From: an uncultured Veillonellaceae bacterium
GTDB taxonomy: Bacteria; Bacillota; Negativicutes; Veillonellales; Megasphaeraceae
Assembly: GCA_900546795.1 (NCBI GenBank)
Contig: UREG01000002.1
Location: 1 to 64,000, forward strand
Direction: 5' to 3'
DNA length: 64,000 nt
Under the pieces are notes generated by a model. It did not search any database, was not told the origin of the DNA, and worked only from the letters and a program-made list of their open reading frames with translations. Of the stretch, positions 55,763 to 64,000 are shown piece after piece; the first letter of the stretch is position 1, and every line of letters begins with the position of its first letter. The translations under genes and the position numbers were made by a program.

Positions 55763-56992
55763 ATGAATCAACATACACTCACTTATTATGCCGAAACGTT
55801 ATTAAAAAAAGGATTGAATTTGCAAAAAGAGCAAACACTTGTAATCAGCGCGCCTGTAGAATCTTATGAATTTGTCCGCCTTGTTGCCAGCACAGCCTAT
55901 ACACTGGGAGCAAATGATGTCGTGATCAACTGGCGCGACGATGTGTTGACCCGCGAAAAATACCTGCATGCCCCGTTATCTGTATTTTCTGATTTTCCTA
56001 ACTGGAAAAAAGAATTCTTCACGGAATACAGTCAGAAAAACACAGCCTTTCTTAGTCTTATTGCTGCCGATCCTTATCTTTTAAAAGGAGTCGATCCGGA
56101 AAAAATATTCACCAATCAAAAAGTTTCCAATCAAGCGCTGAAGCCTTATTATGAAGTAATTATGTCTTCACAGCGCACATGGCTTGTCGCTGCCGTAGCC
56201 TCACCTACTTGGGCCAAACTCCTTTTCCCAGAAATGGAACCGCAGGCCGCTTATGAAAAGCTTTGGGATATGATCACGACAATTTCCCGGGCAGATGCTT
56301 CCGATTATGCCGAAAAATGGGAGCATCATACAAAGCAGCTTGCTGCCCATCGAGAAAAAATGACGCAATGGCAATTTAAAGAACTGCATTTTACAGCTTC
56401 TAACGGGACAGATTTGCACGTCGGACTGCCAAAACATCACATCTGGCAAGGCGGCTCAGAAAAAAGCGGTAATGGCATCGTATTCAATGCGAATATCCCT
56501 ACAGAAGAAATATATACTGCTCCGCACAAAACCAAGGTAAACGGCATTGTCTACAGCAGCAAGCCGCTCATTTATAATGGTAATCTAATCGATGGAATGC
56601 GCTTTGTATTCAAAGAAGGAAAAGTGGTCGAAGCCTCTGCTGAAGTGGGCGAAGACATTTTAAACGCAATGCTTGCGCTGGATGAAAACGGAAAATTTTT
56701 GGGAGAAGTCGCTCTAGTCCCCTACAACTCGCCAATTTCTCAGTCCGGAATTTTATTTTATGAAACTCTTTTCGATGAAAATGCCGCTTGCCATCTAGCG
56801 CTTGGAAAAGCATACCCCACCTGCATCGAACAGGGATCTGAAATGGACGAGGAAGCCTTACAAAACGCGGGCATCAACGACGCCCTTATCCATGTAGATT
56901 TCATGATTGGAACTTCTGATTTATCCATTACTGGTATTTGCGAAGATGGCACACAAATCCCGGTATTTGTACAAGGAAATTTCGCCTTTTAA
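55763..56992 (+). CDS. Aminopeptidase, M29 family (thermophilic aminopeptidase / AmpS type)
   Basis: A 409-residue cytoplasmic metallo-aminopeptidase of broad specificity. FTASNGTDLHVGLPKHHIW, FNANIPTEEIYTAPHKTKVNG (metal-ligand Glu) and the C-terminal HVDFMIGTSDLSITGICEDGT block are diagnostic. AAGGAG precedes the ATG. Single-gene unit between divergent comEA and a bidirectional terminator; no functional link to neighbours is evident. Confidence 0.93.
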   Translation: MNQHTLTYYAETLLKKGLNLQKEQTLVISAPVESYEFVRLVASTAYTLGANDVVINWRDDVLTREKYLHAPLSVFSDFPNWKKEFFTEYSQKNTAFLSLIAADPYLLKGVDPEKIFTNQKVSNQALKPYYEVIMSSQRTWLVAAVASPTWAKLLFPEMEPQAAYEKLWDMITTISRADASDYAEKWEHHTKQLAAHREKMTQWQFKELHFTASNGTDLHVGLPKHHIWQGGSEKSGNGIVFNANIPTEEIYTAPHKTKVNGIVYSSKPLIYNGNLIDGMRFVFKEGKVVEASAEVGEDILNAMLALDENGKFLGEVALVPYNSPISQSGILFYETLFDENAACHLALGKAYPTCIEQGSEMDEEALQNAGINDALIHVDFMIGTSDLSITGICEDGTQIPVFVQGNFAF

Positions 56993-57020
56993 TCGTCGTC
57001 ATTCGATATACACATGTAAA

Positions 57021-57060
57021 AAAAGAGTCGCTTCAAGCATTCCACTGAAGCGACTCTTTT
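57021..57060. terminator. Bidirectional terminator between aminopeptidase and outer-membrane protein genes
   Basis: A perfect 15-bp stem (57021-57035 with 57046-57060) with a 10-base loop; As on the left and Ts in the right arm. Serves both convergent genes. Confidence 0.88.
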
Positions 57061-57073
57061 GCATACACGCTAC

Positions 57074-57661
57074 TTAAAACTGATAGCCAAGACCTACCTG
57101 CCAGCCTTTGATATCGTCATCAACATATTCGTAATCATGGCTGCTTTCCCGATACAGCACATGCACATCTAACTGAGGAGTAACGTTGTAGCCTACGCCC
57201 AATTCATATGTATTGATATCATTTCCTAAACCTACAGAACCCCAAGCAAATACATCGTCAGTCAAATCAATCTGACCTACAACGCCAGCCTGGAAACCAG
57301 TAGAATCCGGATTGCCATCTCCATCAGCAATATTTGCATGGGTTACACCTGCAAATACGCCAACGTTCGGAGTCAATTTATACAACGCCCGGAAGTGATG
57401 TTCTTCTGCGTTATCCGCTCCCGGAAAATCAATGCCAACCGTATAGTTTTCATATTGGAACGCCCAGTTTCCGCCGAGGCCAACCGTTACGTCTCCGCCA
57501 ACAATTCCACTATCGCCATCAACCGGACCAACATCCTGACTAAAGCCATAATTCAAATCCACGCGAACATCGCCTAATTCGGTGCTTCCCATTGGCGCAG
57601 CAAATGCAGTTACTGCCATAGCTGCCATAAATGCAGCTGTCAATACTACTGTCTTTTTCAT
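57074..57661 (-). CDS. Small outer-membrane beta-barrel protein
   Basis: A 195-residue protein with a clear Sec signal peptide (MKKTVVLTAAFMAAMAVTAF, cleavage after AFA near residue 21). The mature part has alternating strands typical of an 8-10-stranded barrel (FQYENYTVGIDF, VGVFAGVTHANIA, QLDVHVLYRES) and ends in ...GYQF, a C-terminal Phe as in BAM substrates. A porin-like or structural role is likely; the exact function is unknown. It lies 51 bases downstream of the heptosyltransferase genes, consistent with an outer membrane. Confidence 0.8.
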   Translation of the reverse strand: MKKTVVLTAAFMAAMAVTAFAAPMGSTELGDVRVDLNYGFSQDVGPVDGDSGIVGGDVTVGLGGNWAFQYENYTVGIDFPGADNAEEHHFRALYKLTPNVGVFAGVTHANIADGDGNPDSTGFQAGVVGQIDLTDDVFAWGSVGLGNDINTYELGVGYNVTPQLDVHVLYRESSHDYEYVDDDIKGWQVGLGYQF

Positions 57662-57712
57662 TTCGAATCAACTCCCATATGATTGTCTTGTACTAGGCAT
57701 GGAGACAATTTC

Positions 57713-58759
57713 TTATTTTTCAGCTGATTGCAGCAAGCTTTCAGCTCCTTGTAATACTCTTTCGACAGGGATAACGTTAATTCCTGCATACTTTCCTTCA
57801 CGAATTATTTTTTTCATACTTTTTCCGGTTTCATAGGCCGTCATTGATTCCAAAACAACCGCCCGAGAGGTGTATGGGCCATACAGCATGGGATTGCTTG
57901 GTCCGTACAGCGCCACGACCGGAACCTTTTGACTGACAGCGATATGCATCGGCCCGCTGTCATTAGTAATAAAAAGACAGCACCGCCGGATTGCCGCCGC
58001 CAATTCACCAATAGAAAACTTCCCCGTACCAATCATTGGCTTGTACTTCATATGCCCTACGGCTTCTTGTACCATCTCTTTATCCATCGTTCCGCCAAAA
58101 AAGATAATCTTATATCCTTTGTCTGCAAAGTAATCTGCTGCTTGAGCAAAACGCTTCGGTTCCCATCGTTTCTGCTGCACAGCACTTCCAATATTAAAGC
58201 CAATAATCTTGTCCTTTTCGCCTACCCCCTCTTGAGCATAAAACCGATCGGCAGCCTCTTCCCATTCCTTACTGCAGGTTATGGAAAGTCCATGGTTCTC
58301 TATATCAGATATTCCCAGCTGCTTCAATACATCAATATACATATCCGCTGCATGTAAGTGTATCCTGTCAAGACGGGTTACTTTTTTCATAAATGGCCGA
58401 AATAAAAAATGGCTCATTCCCACCGTCTCTCTTGCCCCAATAGCCCAAGCTAAAAAAGAAGTTCTTTCATTCGGGTGAAGATTCAGTACGATATCCGGAC
58501 GCTCTTCCTTATGCAGTCTTCTCGCAATATGCCATAACGCCATTATGCTGTTATCTTTTCCTTTTTTATCAACCGTAACACATTTGTCGATATAGGGAGA
58601 GTACCTCGCTACATCCGCCACTTTTTCGTCTGCCACCAATACAATCCGACTGCCGGAAGCATTCCGGCGCAGCACCTCTAAAAAAGGCGTAAGCAGTACC
58701 AGATCACCCAAATGCATCAAAAATGTAACAATAATATTTTTATGTTTTAAATCCACCAT
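57713..58759 (-). CDS. Glycosyltransferase family 9 (LPS heptosyltransferase-like), second copy
   Basis: A 348-residue GT-B enzyme: FLMHLGDLVLLTPFLEVLRR at the N terminus, IGFNIGSAVQQKRWEPKRFAQ and the donor-binding ITNDSGPMHIAVSQKVPVVALYGPSNP near the C terminus, as in WaaF/WaaC/WaaQ. ATG 58759 directly follows the upstream stop with GGAG ten bases away; an upstream in-frame extension lies within the neighbouring gene. It likely adds heptose to LPS inner core; whether WaaF-, WaaC- or WaaQ-like cannot be told. Confidence 0.88.
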   Translation of the reverse strand: MVDLKHKNIIVTFLMHLGDLVLLTPFLEVLRRNASGSRIVLVADEKVADVARYSPYIDKCVTVDKKGKDNSIMALWHIARRLHKEERPDIVLNLHPNERTSFLAWAIGARETVGMSHFLFRPFMKKVTRLDRIHLHAADMYIDVLKQLGISDIENHGLSITCSKEWEEAADRFYAQEGVGEKDKIIGFNIGSAVQQKRWEPKRFAQAADYFADKGYKIIFFGGTMDKEMVQEAVGHMKYKPMIGTGKFSIGELAAAIRRCCLFITNDSGPMHIAVSQKVPVVALYGPSNPMLYGPYTSRAVVLESMTAYETGKSMKKIIREGKYAGINVIPVERVLQGAESLLQSAEK

Positions 58760-58760
58760 A

Positions 58761-59777
58761 TTATTTTTTCTCCAGCACTTTTTTGCAAAGATCCCAGACC
58801 TTATCCGGCGTAATATACTGCATGCATTCCGCATCTTCCACTAAAGGATGCTCCGGCGTCGCTTTGGATGCCGGAGATATCAGGATATGGACATGCTCGC
58901 CCCCATAAGGACCAGTACGTTCCGGGCAAGTAGGCCCAAACAGTGCAATCAACTCTTTTTTCAGCGCATTCGCAATATGAAGCGGTCCTGTATCTGCACT
59001 GATATACAGCAAACTGCCATCTATTACCGCCATCAGTTCCTTAAGCGACGTTTTTCCTGTCAGATCAACTACGCGATCTGATCCAGTCACCTGCCGTATA
59101 TGCCGTCCTTTCTCCCTATCTTCTTTGCTTCCCAGCAATACCACATGCAATCCATTTGAAGTAAGTGTCCTGCAAAGAGCCGCCCAATTATCCAGCGGCC
59201 ATTCTTTAATATTCCACCGTGCTCCGGGAACAATCGCCACATATCCAGCGTTTCTGCAGCAGTCTCCCAGCACTTCGCCCATCCGTTCTTTTTCCCGGGT
59301 TAGATCCGGCAGAGGAAATTCTATAGACTGCACCGTACCGCCCAATACTCGGATCGTATCTAAATACCGCTCTATCACATGATCGTATTGGTGGCTTCCT
59401 TTTAAGCCTTTATTGACCAGTCCGCTGCCTTCTCTTGTTTCCCAATAGCCATACCGTTCATCGGCGCCGCTTAGAAACGAAACAACCGCACTTTTAGCCA
59501 GACACTGCAAATCCAACACCATATCAAAATTACGGTGATGCAGCTCTTTGCGCAATTCCATCAGATAAGAGATTTTTTTCAGCTTCTTTTTATCAATCTC
59601 TATAATATCGTCAAGAAACGGCTTGCCAGGGAGCAAAGAAACATACTGCGGATGAACTGCCCAAGTTATTTTTGCTTTTGGGCAATTCTGCCGAAGCGCA
59701 TATAACGTAGGCAATGCATGAAGGATATCTCCCAGAGAACTCATTTTAATAATAAGAATATTTTTATATTGTTTCAT
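58761..59777 (-). CDS. Glycosyltransferase family 9 (LPS heptosyltransferase-like), first copy
   Basis: A 338-residue GT-B enzyme with IIKMSSLGDILHALPTLYALR at the N terminus (typical of WaaC/WaaF), VPGARWNIKEWPLDNWAAL, and ISADTGPLHIANALKKELIALFGPTCP. The N terminus is closest to heptosyltransferase I (WaaC). ATG 59777 overlaps the gmhB stop. It would use the ADP-heptose made by the genes just upstream. Confidence 0.9.
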   Translation of the reverse strand: MKQYKNILIIKMSSLGDILHALPTLYALRQNCPKAKITWAVHPQYVSLLPGKPFLDDIIEIDKKKLKKISYLMELRKELHHRNFDMVLDLQCLAKSAVVSFLSGADERYGYWETREGSGLVNKGLKGSHQYDHVIERYLDTIRVLGGTVQSIEFPLPDLTREKERMGEVLGDCCRNAGYVAIVPGARWNIKEWPLDNWAALCRTLTSNGLHVVLLGSKEDREKGRHIRQVTGSDRVVDLTGKTSLKELMAVIDGSLLYISADTGPLHIANALKKELIALFGPTCPERTGPYGGEHVHILISPASKATPEHPLVEDAECMQYITPDKVWDLCKKVLEKK

Positions 59778-60283
59778 CAAGATATATCCAGCCACTCTTT
59801 CTCAATACATTCATCCAATCGGCCGCCGGTAAATAAAATACCCCGCACTCCGGCTTGTTCTGCGGCGTCTATGTCCCTCTGACTGTCTCCGATCAAAAAA
59901 GACTGCGCTGCATCCGCATTAAATTCTCTTAACGCTTGCAGAATCATTCCTGGTTTTGGCTTGCGGCACTCACACTCTTTATCATAAGCTGAAACCGGTG
60001 CTCCCGGCAGATGGGGGCAGTAATAAAAACGACTAATCTCGCCTCCATGCTTCCGCACTTCTTCTGCCATCCATTGGTGCAGCGATTCTACATCCTGTTC
60101 AGAATAATATCCCCGCGCCACACCGCTTTGATTGGTGACCACAACTATTGTATATCCTTCTTTCTTTAGCCTGGCCATTATTTCAAATACTCCGGGAATC
60201 CACTCCACATCTTCAATGCGATGCAGATATTCTTTATCTGCGTTTATTACGCCGTCCCGATCAAATAACGCTAACTTTCTCAT
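59777..60283 (-). CDS. gmhB: D-glycero-D-manno-heptose 1,7-bisphosphate phosphatase
   Basis: HAD phosphatase of 168 residues. The nucleophile and acid/base aspartates D8 and D10 are in FDRDGVIN, the zinc-binding loop is CPHLPGAPVSAYDKECECRKPKPG, and LIGDSQRDIDAA completes the site. It removes the 7-phosphate between the two HldE reactions. The CPH...C-x-C loop distinguishes it from histidinol phosphatase in this context. Overlaps hldD by four bases. Confidence 0.94.
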   Translation of the reverse strand: MRKLALFDRDGVINADKEYLHRIEDVEWIPGVFEIMARLKKEGYTIVVVTNQSGVARGYYSEQDVESLHQWMAEEVRKHGGEISRFYYCPHLPGAPVSAYDKECECRKPKPGMILQALREFNADAAQSFLIGDSQRDIDAAEQAGVRGILFTGGRLDECIEKEWLDIS

Positions 60284-61245
60284 TTAAAGTAGCCGCCTGT
60301 TTTTTCCAGGATCTCACAATATTCTGCCACCGCGTCTTTTAAGAGCGTAAATCCCTGGTCATAACCAGCTTCCAGCAATTTTGTTGTATCCGCCTGTGTG
60401 TAATTCTGATATTTTCCTTTAAGCACTTCAGGGAACGGTACATATTCAATTTTTCCCTTCCCGCAATATTCGATTACCGCCTGCATAAATTCATTAAACG
60501 TATGACCTACGCCTGTACCGCAGTTATAAATCCCCGATAATTCCGGATGTTCCCAGAAGAAGAAATTTACATTTACTACGTCCTGCACATAAATAAAATC
60601 TCTGATTTGTTCCCCATTTCCATATCCGTCGATTCCTTCAAACAGGGTAATATATCCTTTTTCCTGCAATTCATAATATTTTTGAAATACCAAGGAAGCC
60701 ATGCGGTCTTTATGATTTTCCTGCGGTCCAAAAACATTGAAGTAGCGCAGCCCGACCACTTGGCTGTCAATGTGCGGCAAATGCCGCTGTACATAACGGT
60801 CAAACTGCAGCTTCGAATAAGCATATGGATTCAACGCTTCTTCACATTCCCGACTTTCTCTAAAACCGTGAGCACCGCCGCCATACGTCGAAGCAGAGGA
60901 AGCATAAATAAACGGGATTCTCCGCTCTGTACAATAATGGAATAAATTTTTGCTTCCTTCATAATTGTTTTTCATCATATATCGGCCGTCATATTCCATC
61001 GTATCAGAGCAAGCCCCTTCATGAAACACAACGTCAATCCATCCGCAGTCAAAAACGTCCTGTTCGATCTGTTCATCAAAATCCTTGCAGTCCATATAGT
61101 CATAAAACGAAAGACCCTGCAAATTTTTACACTTTCTCCCATCGGTTAAATCATCTACTACCAGAATATCGTCAATTCCTCGTTCATTTAACCGCTTTAC
61201 GATGTTGCTGCCAATAAATCCAGCCCCGCCAGTCACTATTTTCAT
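60280..61245 (-). CDS. hldD: ADP-L-glycero-D-manno-heptose 6-epimerase
   Basis: Short-chain dehydrogenase-type epimerase, 321 residues. TGGAGFIGSN is the NADP loop, HEGACSDTMEYDG is the HldD-specific block, and SSASTYGGG with YAYSKLQFD carries the catalytic Ser and Tyr-x-x-x-Lys. Last step of ADP-heptose synthesis. ATGA overlaps with hldE and gmhB show tight coupling. Confidence 0.96.
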   Translation of the reverse strand: MKIVTGGAGFIGSNIVKRLNERGIDDILVVDDLTDGRKCKNLQGLSFYDYMDCKDFDEQIEQDVFDCGWIDVVFHEGACSDTMEYDGRYMMKNNYEGSKNLFHYCTERRIPFIYASSASTYGGGAHGFRESRECEEALNPYAYSKLQFDRYVQRHLPHIDSQVVGLRYFNVFGPQENHKDRMASLVFQKYYELQEKGYITLFEGIDGYGNGEQIRDFIYVQDVVNVNFFFWEHPELSGIYNCGTGVGHTFNEFMQAVIEYCGKGKIEYVPFPEVLKGKYQNYTQADTTKLLEAGYDQGFTLLKDAVAEYCEILEKTGGYFK

Positions 61246-62726
61246 ATCTTATTCTCCTTTGCTAGCCCTACTATTTTCTTTACAATATTTGTTGTTGAAT
61301 ACCCTTCTTCAAACGGAATAATTTCTACCCGGCCGGCAAATTCCCGTCCAATAACGTCTTCTGCGCGATAATCGCCGCCTTTAACCAAGATATCCGGCTG
61401 CAGCAAAGCAAGCAATTCATACGGCGTATCTTGATCAAAGATCACTACATCCGACACACAGCTTAACGCGCTCAATAATACAGCCCGGTCTTCTTCTTTT
61501 ACCAACGGCCGGGTTTCCCCTTTTAACCGCCGTACGGAAGCATCGCTGTTTAAACCGACAATCAGATGGTCCCCCAGCGCTGCGGCCTGCTGCAGATATA
61601 GCACATGCCCGCGGTGAAGAATATCGAAGCACCCATTAGTAAAAACAACTGTTTCTCCCTTTTCCCGCCAGGTTTGTATCTGCTGTTTCATTTTTTCCCA
61701 TGACAAGCTTTCGTAAGGACGCCATTTCCGATCTTTCAATTTCAGCCAAAGATCAATCAGTTCCTGTCGATGAACGGCATACGTTCCCACTTTAGCTACG
61801 CCGATAGACGCGGCATAATTAGCCGCCTGCAAAACGCTTCTCATCGAAAGGCCCCCCGCATATGCGGCAATAATCATGGCTGCAACCGTATCTCCTGCAC
61901 CGGATACATCAAATACTTCCTGTGCGGTCGCCGGATTATACCAGGATTTACCATCTGCCTGAACAGCGCTGATTCCTTTTTCCGATCGTGTAATGACAAG
62001 AGTTTCCACGTCATATTTGGCACGCACAACTTCCCCTTCTTGTACGATTGGCGCCGTTTCATTGGGAATAGGTTTTCCCACACATTCACAAAGTTCTTTC
62101 ACATTCGGTGTAATAAAAGAAGCTCCGGTATACTTCGACCAGTCCGCTCCTTTTGGATCGACCAACACAGGAATCCCTTTCTTTTTCCCATACTGAATTA
62201 CGGCCTGTGCCACACCAGCAGTAATCATTCCTTTTCCGTAGTCAGAAAGGATAATCCCATCCAGACGTTTTTGGGCCAATTGCTCTATCCATTCTATTAC
62301 TAGCTTTTTTTCTGCGTCATCAGCCAGAACAATTTCTTCAAAATCAAGACGCATCATCTGTTGACGTCCGCCTAATATCCGAAGTTTTGTCGTCGTAGAA
62401 TGATTTGTTTTTTCTATCAATCCGGTACAGTCAATATTTTTTTCACACAGCATTTGACGCAGCGCGGTTCCGTATTCATCTGCTCCAACCATTCCGCAAA
62501 TGTATGTGTGACAATCCATATTGGCCAAATTTGCCGCAACGTTCGCCGCCCCTCCCAATGTAGACTGAATCGATTCTACTCGATTCACAGGAACGGGCGC
62601 TTCCGGCGATATACGGGACACGCTGCCGTATATATACCGATCTACCATCACGTCACCAATGACGGCAATATGAAGTTGTTTTAATTCTTCATATAAGAAT
62701 TGTTCTATTTTCCCAACCTTCATCAT
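61242..62726 (-). CDS. hldE: Bifunctional heptose-7-phosphate kinase / heptose-1-phosphate adenylyltransferase
   Basis: A 494-residue fusion. The N-terminal ribokinase-like domain (about 1-325) has GDVMVDRYIYGSVSRISPEAPVPV and the catalytic DVSGAGDTVAA. The C-terminal cytidylyltransferase-like domain (about 345-494) has TNGCFDILHRGHVLYL and GLNSDASVRRLKG. Both halves are complete. ATG 62726 overlaps the gmhA stop; an adjacent ATG is at 62723. Confidence 0.96.
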   Translation of the reverse strand: MMKVGKIEQFLYEELKQLHIAVIGDVMVDRYIYGSVSRISPEAPVPVNRVESIQSTLGGAANVAANLANMDCHTYICGMVGADEYGTALRQMLCEKNIDCTGLIEKTNHSTTTKLRILGGRQQMMRLDFEEIVLADDAEKKLVIEWIEQLAQKRLDGIILSDYGKGMITAGVAQAVIQYGKKKGIPVLVDPKGADWSKYTGASFITPNVKELCECVGKPIPNETAPIVQEGEVVRAKYDVETLVITRSEKGISAVQADGKSWYNPATAQEVFDVSGAGDTVAAMIIAAYAGGLSMRSVLQAANYAASIGVAKVGTYAVHRQELIDLWLKLKDRKWRPYESLSWEKMKQQIQTWREKGETVVFTNGCFDILHRGHVLYLQQAAALGDHLIVGLNSDASVRRLKGETRPLVKEEDRAVLLSALSCVSDVVIFDQDTPYELLALLQPDILVKGGDYRAEDVIGREFAGRVEIIPFEEGYSTTNIVKKIVGLAKENKI

Positions 62727-63286
62727 TACTCTTCCGCCATTTCACAGATAATATGCCCGGCTAAAATGTGCATCTCCTGAATACGTGCAGTTACCGTTGA
62801 CGGAACACAAAAACAAAGATCACATTCTTCTGCCAATATACCTCCGCTTTCTCCGGTCATTCCAATTGTTTTTAGCCCTCTTTTTTTCGCTTCACGCACA
62901 GCAAGCACAACATTTTTACTATTCCCGGAAGTAGAAATACCGACCAGCACATCGCCGGCTTGTCCCAAGCCCTCCACTTGCCGCGAAAATACCCTCTCAT
63001 ATCCGTAATCGTTTCCAATGGCCGTTAATATAGACGTGTCTGTCGTAAGCGCAATCCCAGCCATAGACGGCCGCTCCTTCTGAAATCGTCCGATCAATTC
63101 TGCCGCTAAGTGCTGTGCGTCCGCTGCACTTCCGCCATTTCCGCAAAACAAAATTTTATGTCCCGCTTCTAATGCCTCCCGCACCATTAGCCCCATTTTT
63201 TCTATCACATCAGATTGCTCTGCTGTTTTTTTCCACACTTCTCCATGATCATACATGCGCTGTTCTATTAAATTCAATATTGTCAC
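62726..63286 (-). CDS. gmhA: Phosphoheptose isomerase
   Basis: SIS-fold enzyme of 186 residues converting sedoheptulose 7-phosphate to D-glycero-D-manno-heptose 7-phosphate, the first step. CGNGGSAADAQHLAAELIGRF and GISTSGNSKNVVLAVREAKKRGL are the substrate loops. It lies three bases after nrdR and heads the heptose genes. Confidence 0.95.
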   Translation of the reverse strand: MTILNLIEQRMYDHGEVWKKTAEQSDVIEKMGLMVREALEAGHKILFCGNGGSAADAQHLAAELIGRFQKERPSMAGIALTTDTSILTAIGNDYGYERVFSRQVEGLGQAGDVLVGISTSGNSKNVVLAVREAKKRGLKTIGMTGESGGILAEECDLCFCVPSTVTARIQEMHILAGHIICEMAEE

Positions 63287-63289
63287 CTC

Positions 63290-63760
63290 TTATTTTTCCT
63301 GACTGCTTTCCTGCTTTAATGAATTAATTTCTGCCATAAAAGATTCGATATCTTTAAAGTCTCTATATACAGAGACAAATCGGATATACGCAACCGGATC
63401 TACCTTTCTGAGCTCATTCATTACCATCTCGCCAATTCTTACAGAAGAAATTTCCTGTACTAACGAATTGCGCAAATCTCTTTCAATATGTGTCGCCATT
63501 TCTTCCATACGAGTCATTGATACCGGCCGTTTATTGCAGGCGCGCATAATCCCTTTCAGGATTTTGTTGCGGTCAAACACTTCCCTGGCTTTATTTTTCT
63601 TTACAACTACCAAAGGCACTTCCTCTATCATTTCATACGTAGTAAAACGCTTCCCGCATTTTTGGCACTCTCTGCGGCGCCGAATACTATTGCGATCATC
63701 CGTCGCTCTGGAATCCGTTACTTTCGTATCTTCATGTTTGCAAAAAAGACATCTCATCAT
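63290..63760 (-). CDS. nrdR: Transcriptional repressor NrdR
   Basis: Regulates ribonucleotide reductase genes. About 156 residues: an N-terminal zinc ribbon (MRCLFCKHEDTKVTDSR ... RRECQKCGKRF) and an ATP-cone domain (VVVKKNKAREVFDRNKILKGI). Of three nearby ATGs (63766, 63760, 63757) the latter two fit the AAAGG best and give the family N terminus MRC. It begins the transcript with the LPS heptose genes, a link that is probably positional. No nrd genes are in this window. Confidence 0.95.
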   Translation of the reverse strand: MMRCLFCKHEDTKVTDSRATDDRNSIRRRRECQKCGKRFTTYEMIEEVPLVVVKKNKAREVFDRNKILKGIMRACNKRPVSMTRMEEMATHIERDLRNSLVQEISSVRIGEMVMNELRKVDPVAYIRFVSVYRDFKDIESFMAEINSLKQESSQEK

Positions 63761-63788
63761 ACTCATCCTTTCTCTTTATAGATGTATC

Positions 63789-63816
63789 ATTATATGCTAG
63801 TTAAATTTTATCACAA
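63789..63816 (-). promoter_or_regulatory. Promoter of the nrdR-heptose operon
   Basis: On the minus strand TTGTGA (63811-63816) and TATAAT (63789-63794) have a 16-base spacer. Confidence 0.7.
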
Positions 63817-63830
63817 AAAGCAAAAAAAAA

Positions 63831-63855
63831 CCTCTCCAAACAGAGAGGTTTTTTT
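63831..63855. terminator. Terminator upstream of nrdR
   Basis: CCTCTC (63831-63836) pairs with GAGAGG (63843-63848), extended by flanking A and T runs. It would end the minus-strand ftsZ transcript; the T run on the minus strand is nine bases. Confidence 0.85.
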
Positions 63856-63896
63856 GATTTTATGCGTATTTCATCGATTTTTTATGTAATTACGCC

Positions 63897-64000
63897 TTAT
63901 TTCATCCAATCTGGAATGCTCGGACCGCCTACCGGTGGAAATGTACTCTTCTGAACAGCCGGTCTGGCTTTTGCTTCTCCGAAAGCAGGACGTTTTTTTA
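63897..64000 (-). CDS. ftsZ: Probable cell division protein FtsZ, last 33 codons (rest outside window)
   Basis: An open frame enters from the right edge and stops at 63897-63899. It shows a Lys/Ala/Pro-rich linker and ends GGPSIPDWMK, which resembles the FtsZ C-terminal conserved peptide (DIPxFLRR) that binds FtsA and other partners. In spore-forming relatives ftsZ precedes sigE-sigG-ymxH-nrdR, so ftsZ next to nrdR fits an asporogenous lineage. Only the tail is seen, so the assignment is tentative. Confidence 0.55.
   Translation of the reverse strand, partial: KKRPAFGEAKARPAVQKSTFPPVGGPSIPDWMK

Noticed and set aside
1..64000. tRNA, rRNA, CRISPR arrays or insertion sequences
   Set aside because: No tRNA-like cloverleaf, rRNA segment, spaced direct repeats or transposase was noticed. 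This was by reading only; a covariance-model scan could still find a small RNA.

Overview
This window comes from a diderm (Gram-negative-walled) Firmicute, most likely a member of the class Negativicutes; the genus is left open. Firmicute-type genes (PolC, YneA-like/LexA SOS pair, PASTA kinase, FMN-riboswitch rib operon, paired Asp23 genes) sit beside outer-membrane genes: a full ADP-heptose pathway (gmhA-hldE-hldD-gmhB), two family-9 glycosyltransferases and a small beta-barrel protein with a signal peptide. No sporulation gene was seen. Base composition is moderate and even, genes are packed, and no rRNA, tRNA or CRISPR array was seen.

Layout. 1-2201 (+): end of a PASTA kinase, then rsgA and rpe. 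2202-6783 (+): FMN riboswitch, ribD-ribE-ribBA-ribH and hslO. 6852-11338 (+): a SAM by-product salvage operon (mtnP-mtnA-ahcY-mtaD). 11357-14373: the only accessory-looking stretch, with a Cre/XerD-type recombinase next to a perfect 16-7-16 palindrome, decayed sequence, and the divergent SOS pair yneA-like/lexA with two LexA boxes. 14427-17171 (-): dapB-asd-dapA. 17515-24878 (-): asp23-asp23-nusB-tsaD paralogue-ispA-tlyA-nadK-mnmM-argR-recN. 24945-27354 (-): pepQ-efp and rsuA. 27351-33688 (-): seven cobalamin genes (cobU-cbiP-cbiB-cobS-pduX-cobD-cobC). 33786-40220: a 125-residue unknown, queC, leuS, lgt, proS. 40223-48154 (-): the rpsB-tsf-pyrH-frr-orf-uppS-cdsA-dxr-rseP-ispG-proS operon. 48314-55671 (-): comEA-comEC-holA-polC. 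55763-56992 (+): an M29 aminopeptidase. 57074-63760 (-): nrdR and the LPS-core heptose operon with an outer-membrane protein. 63897-64000 (-): what looks like the last codons of ftsZ.

How the genes work together. Most of the window is housekeeping. The four salvage genes suggest a deamination-first route: MtaD converts MTA and SAH to inosyl compounds, the MtnP homologue (with a PNP-like Asn in its base pocket) and the archaeal-type AhcY homologue then act on these. The cobalamin operon holds the amidation, aminopropanol-phosphate and nucleotide-loop steps but no cobT. The rpsB operon joins translation, undecaprenyl and phospholipid synthesis and the last two MEP-pathway neighbours. The nrdR-led operon makes and attaches heptose to the LPS inner core.

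Most notable points: PolC lacks the proofreading exonuclease normally inserted in its PHP domain; the salvage cluster has base-pocket changes favouring 6-oxopurines; a lox-like palindrome abuts a tyrosine recombinase gene; ComEC has lost the metal-ligand motif of its C-terminal beta-lactamase-like domain; and a LexA box fits exactly inside the yneA-like promoter.
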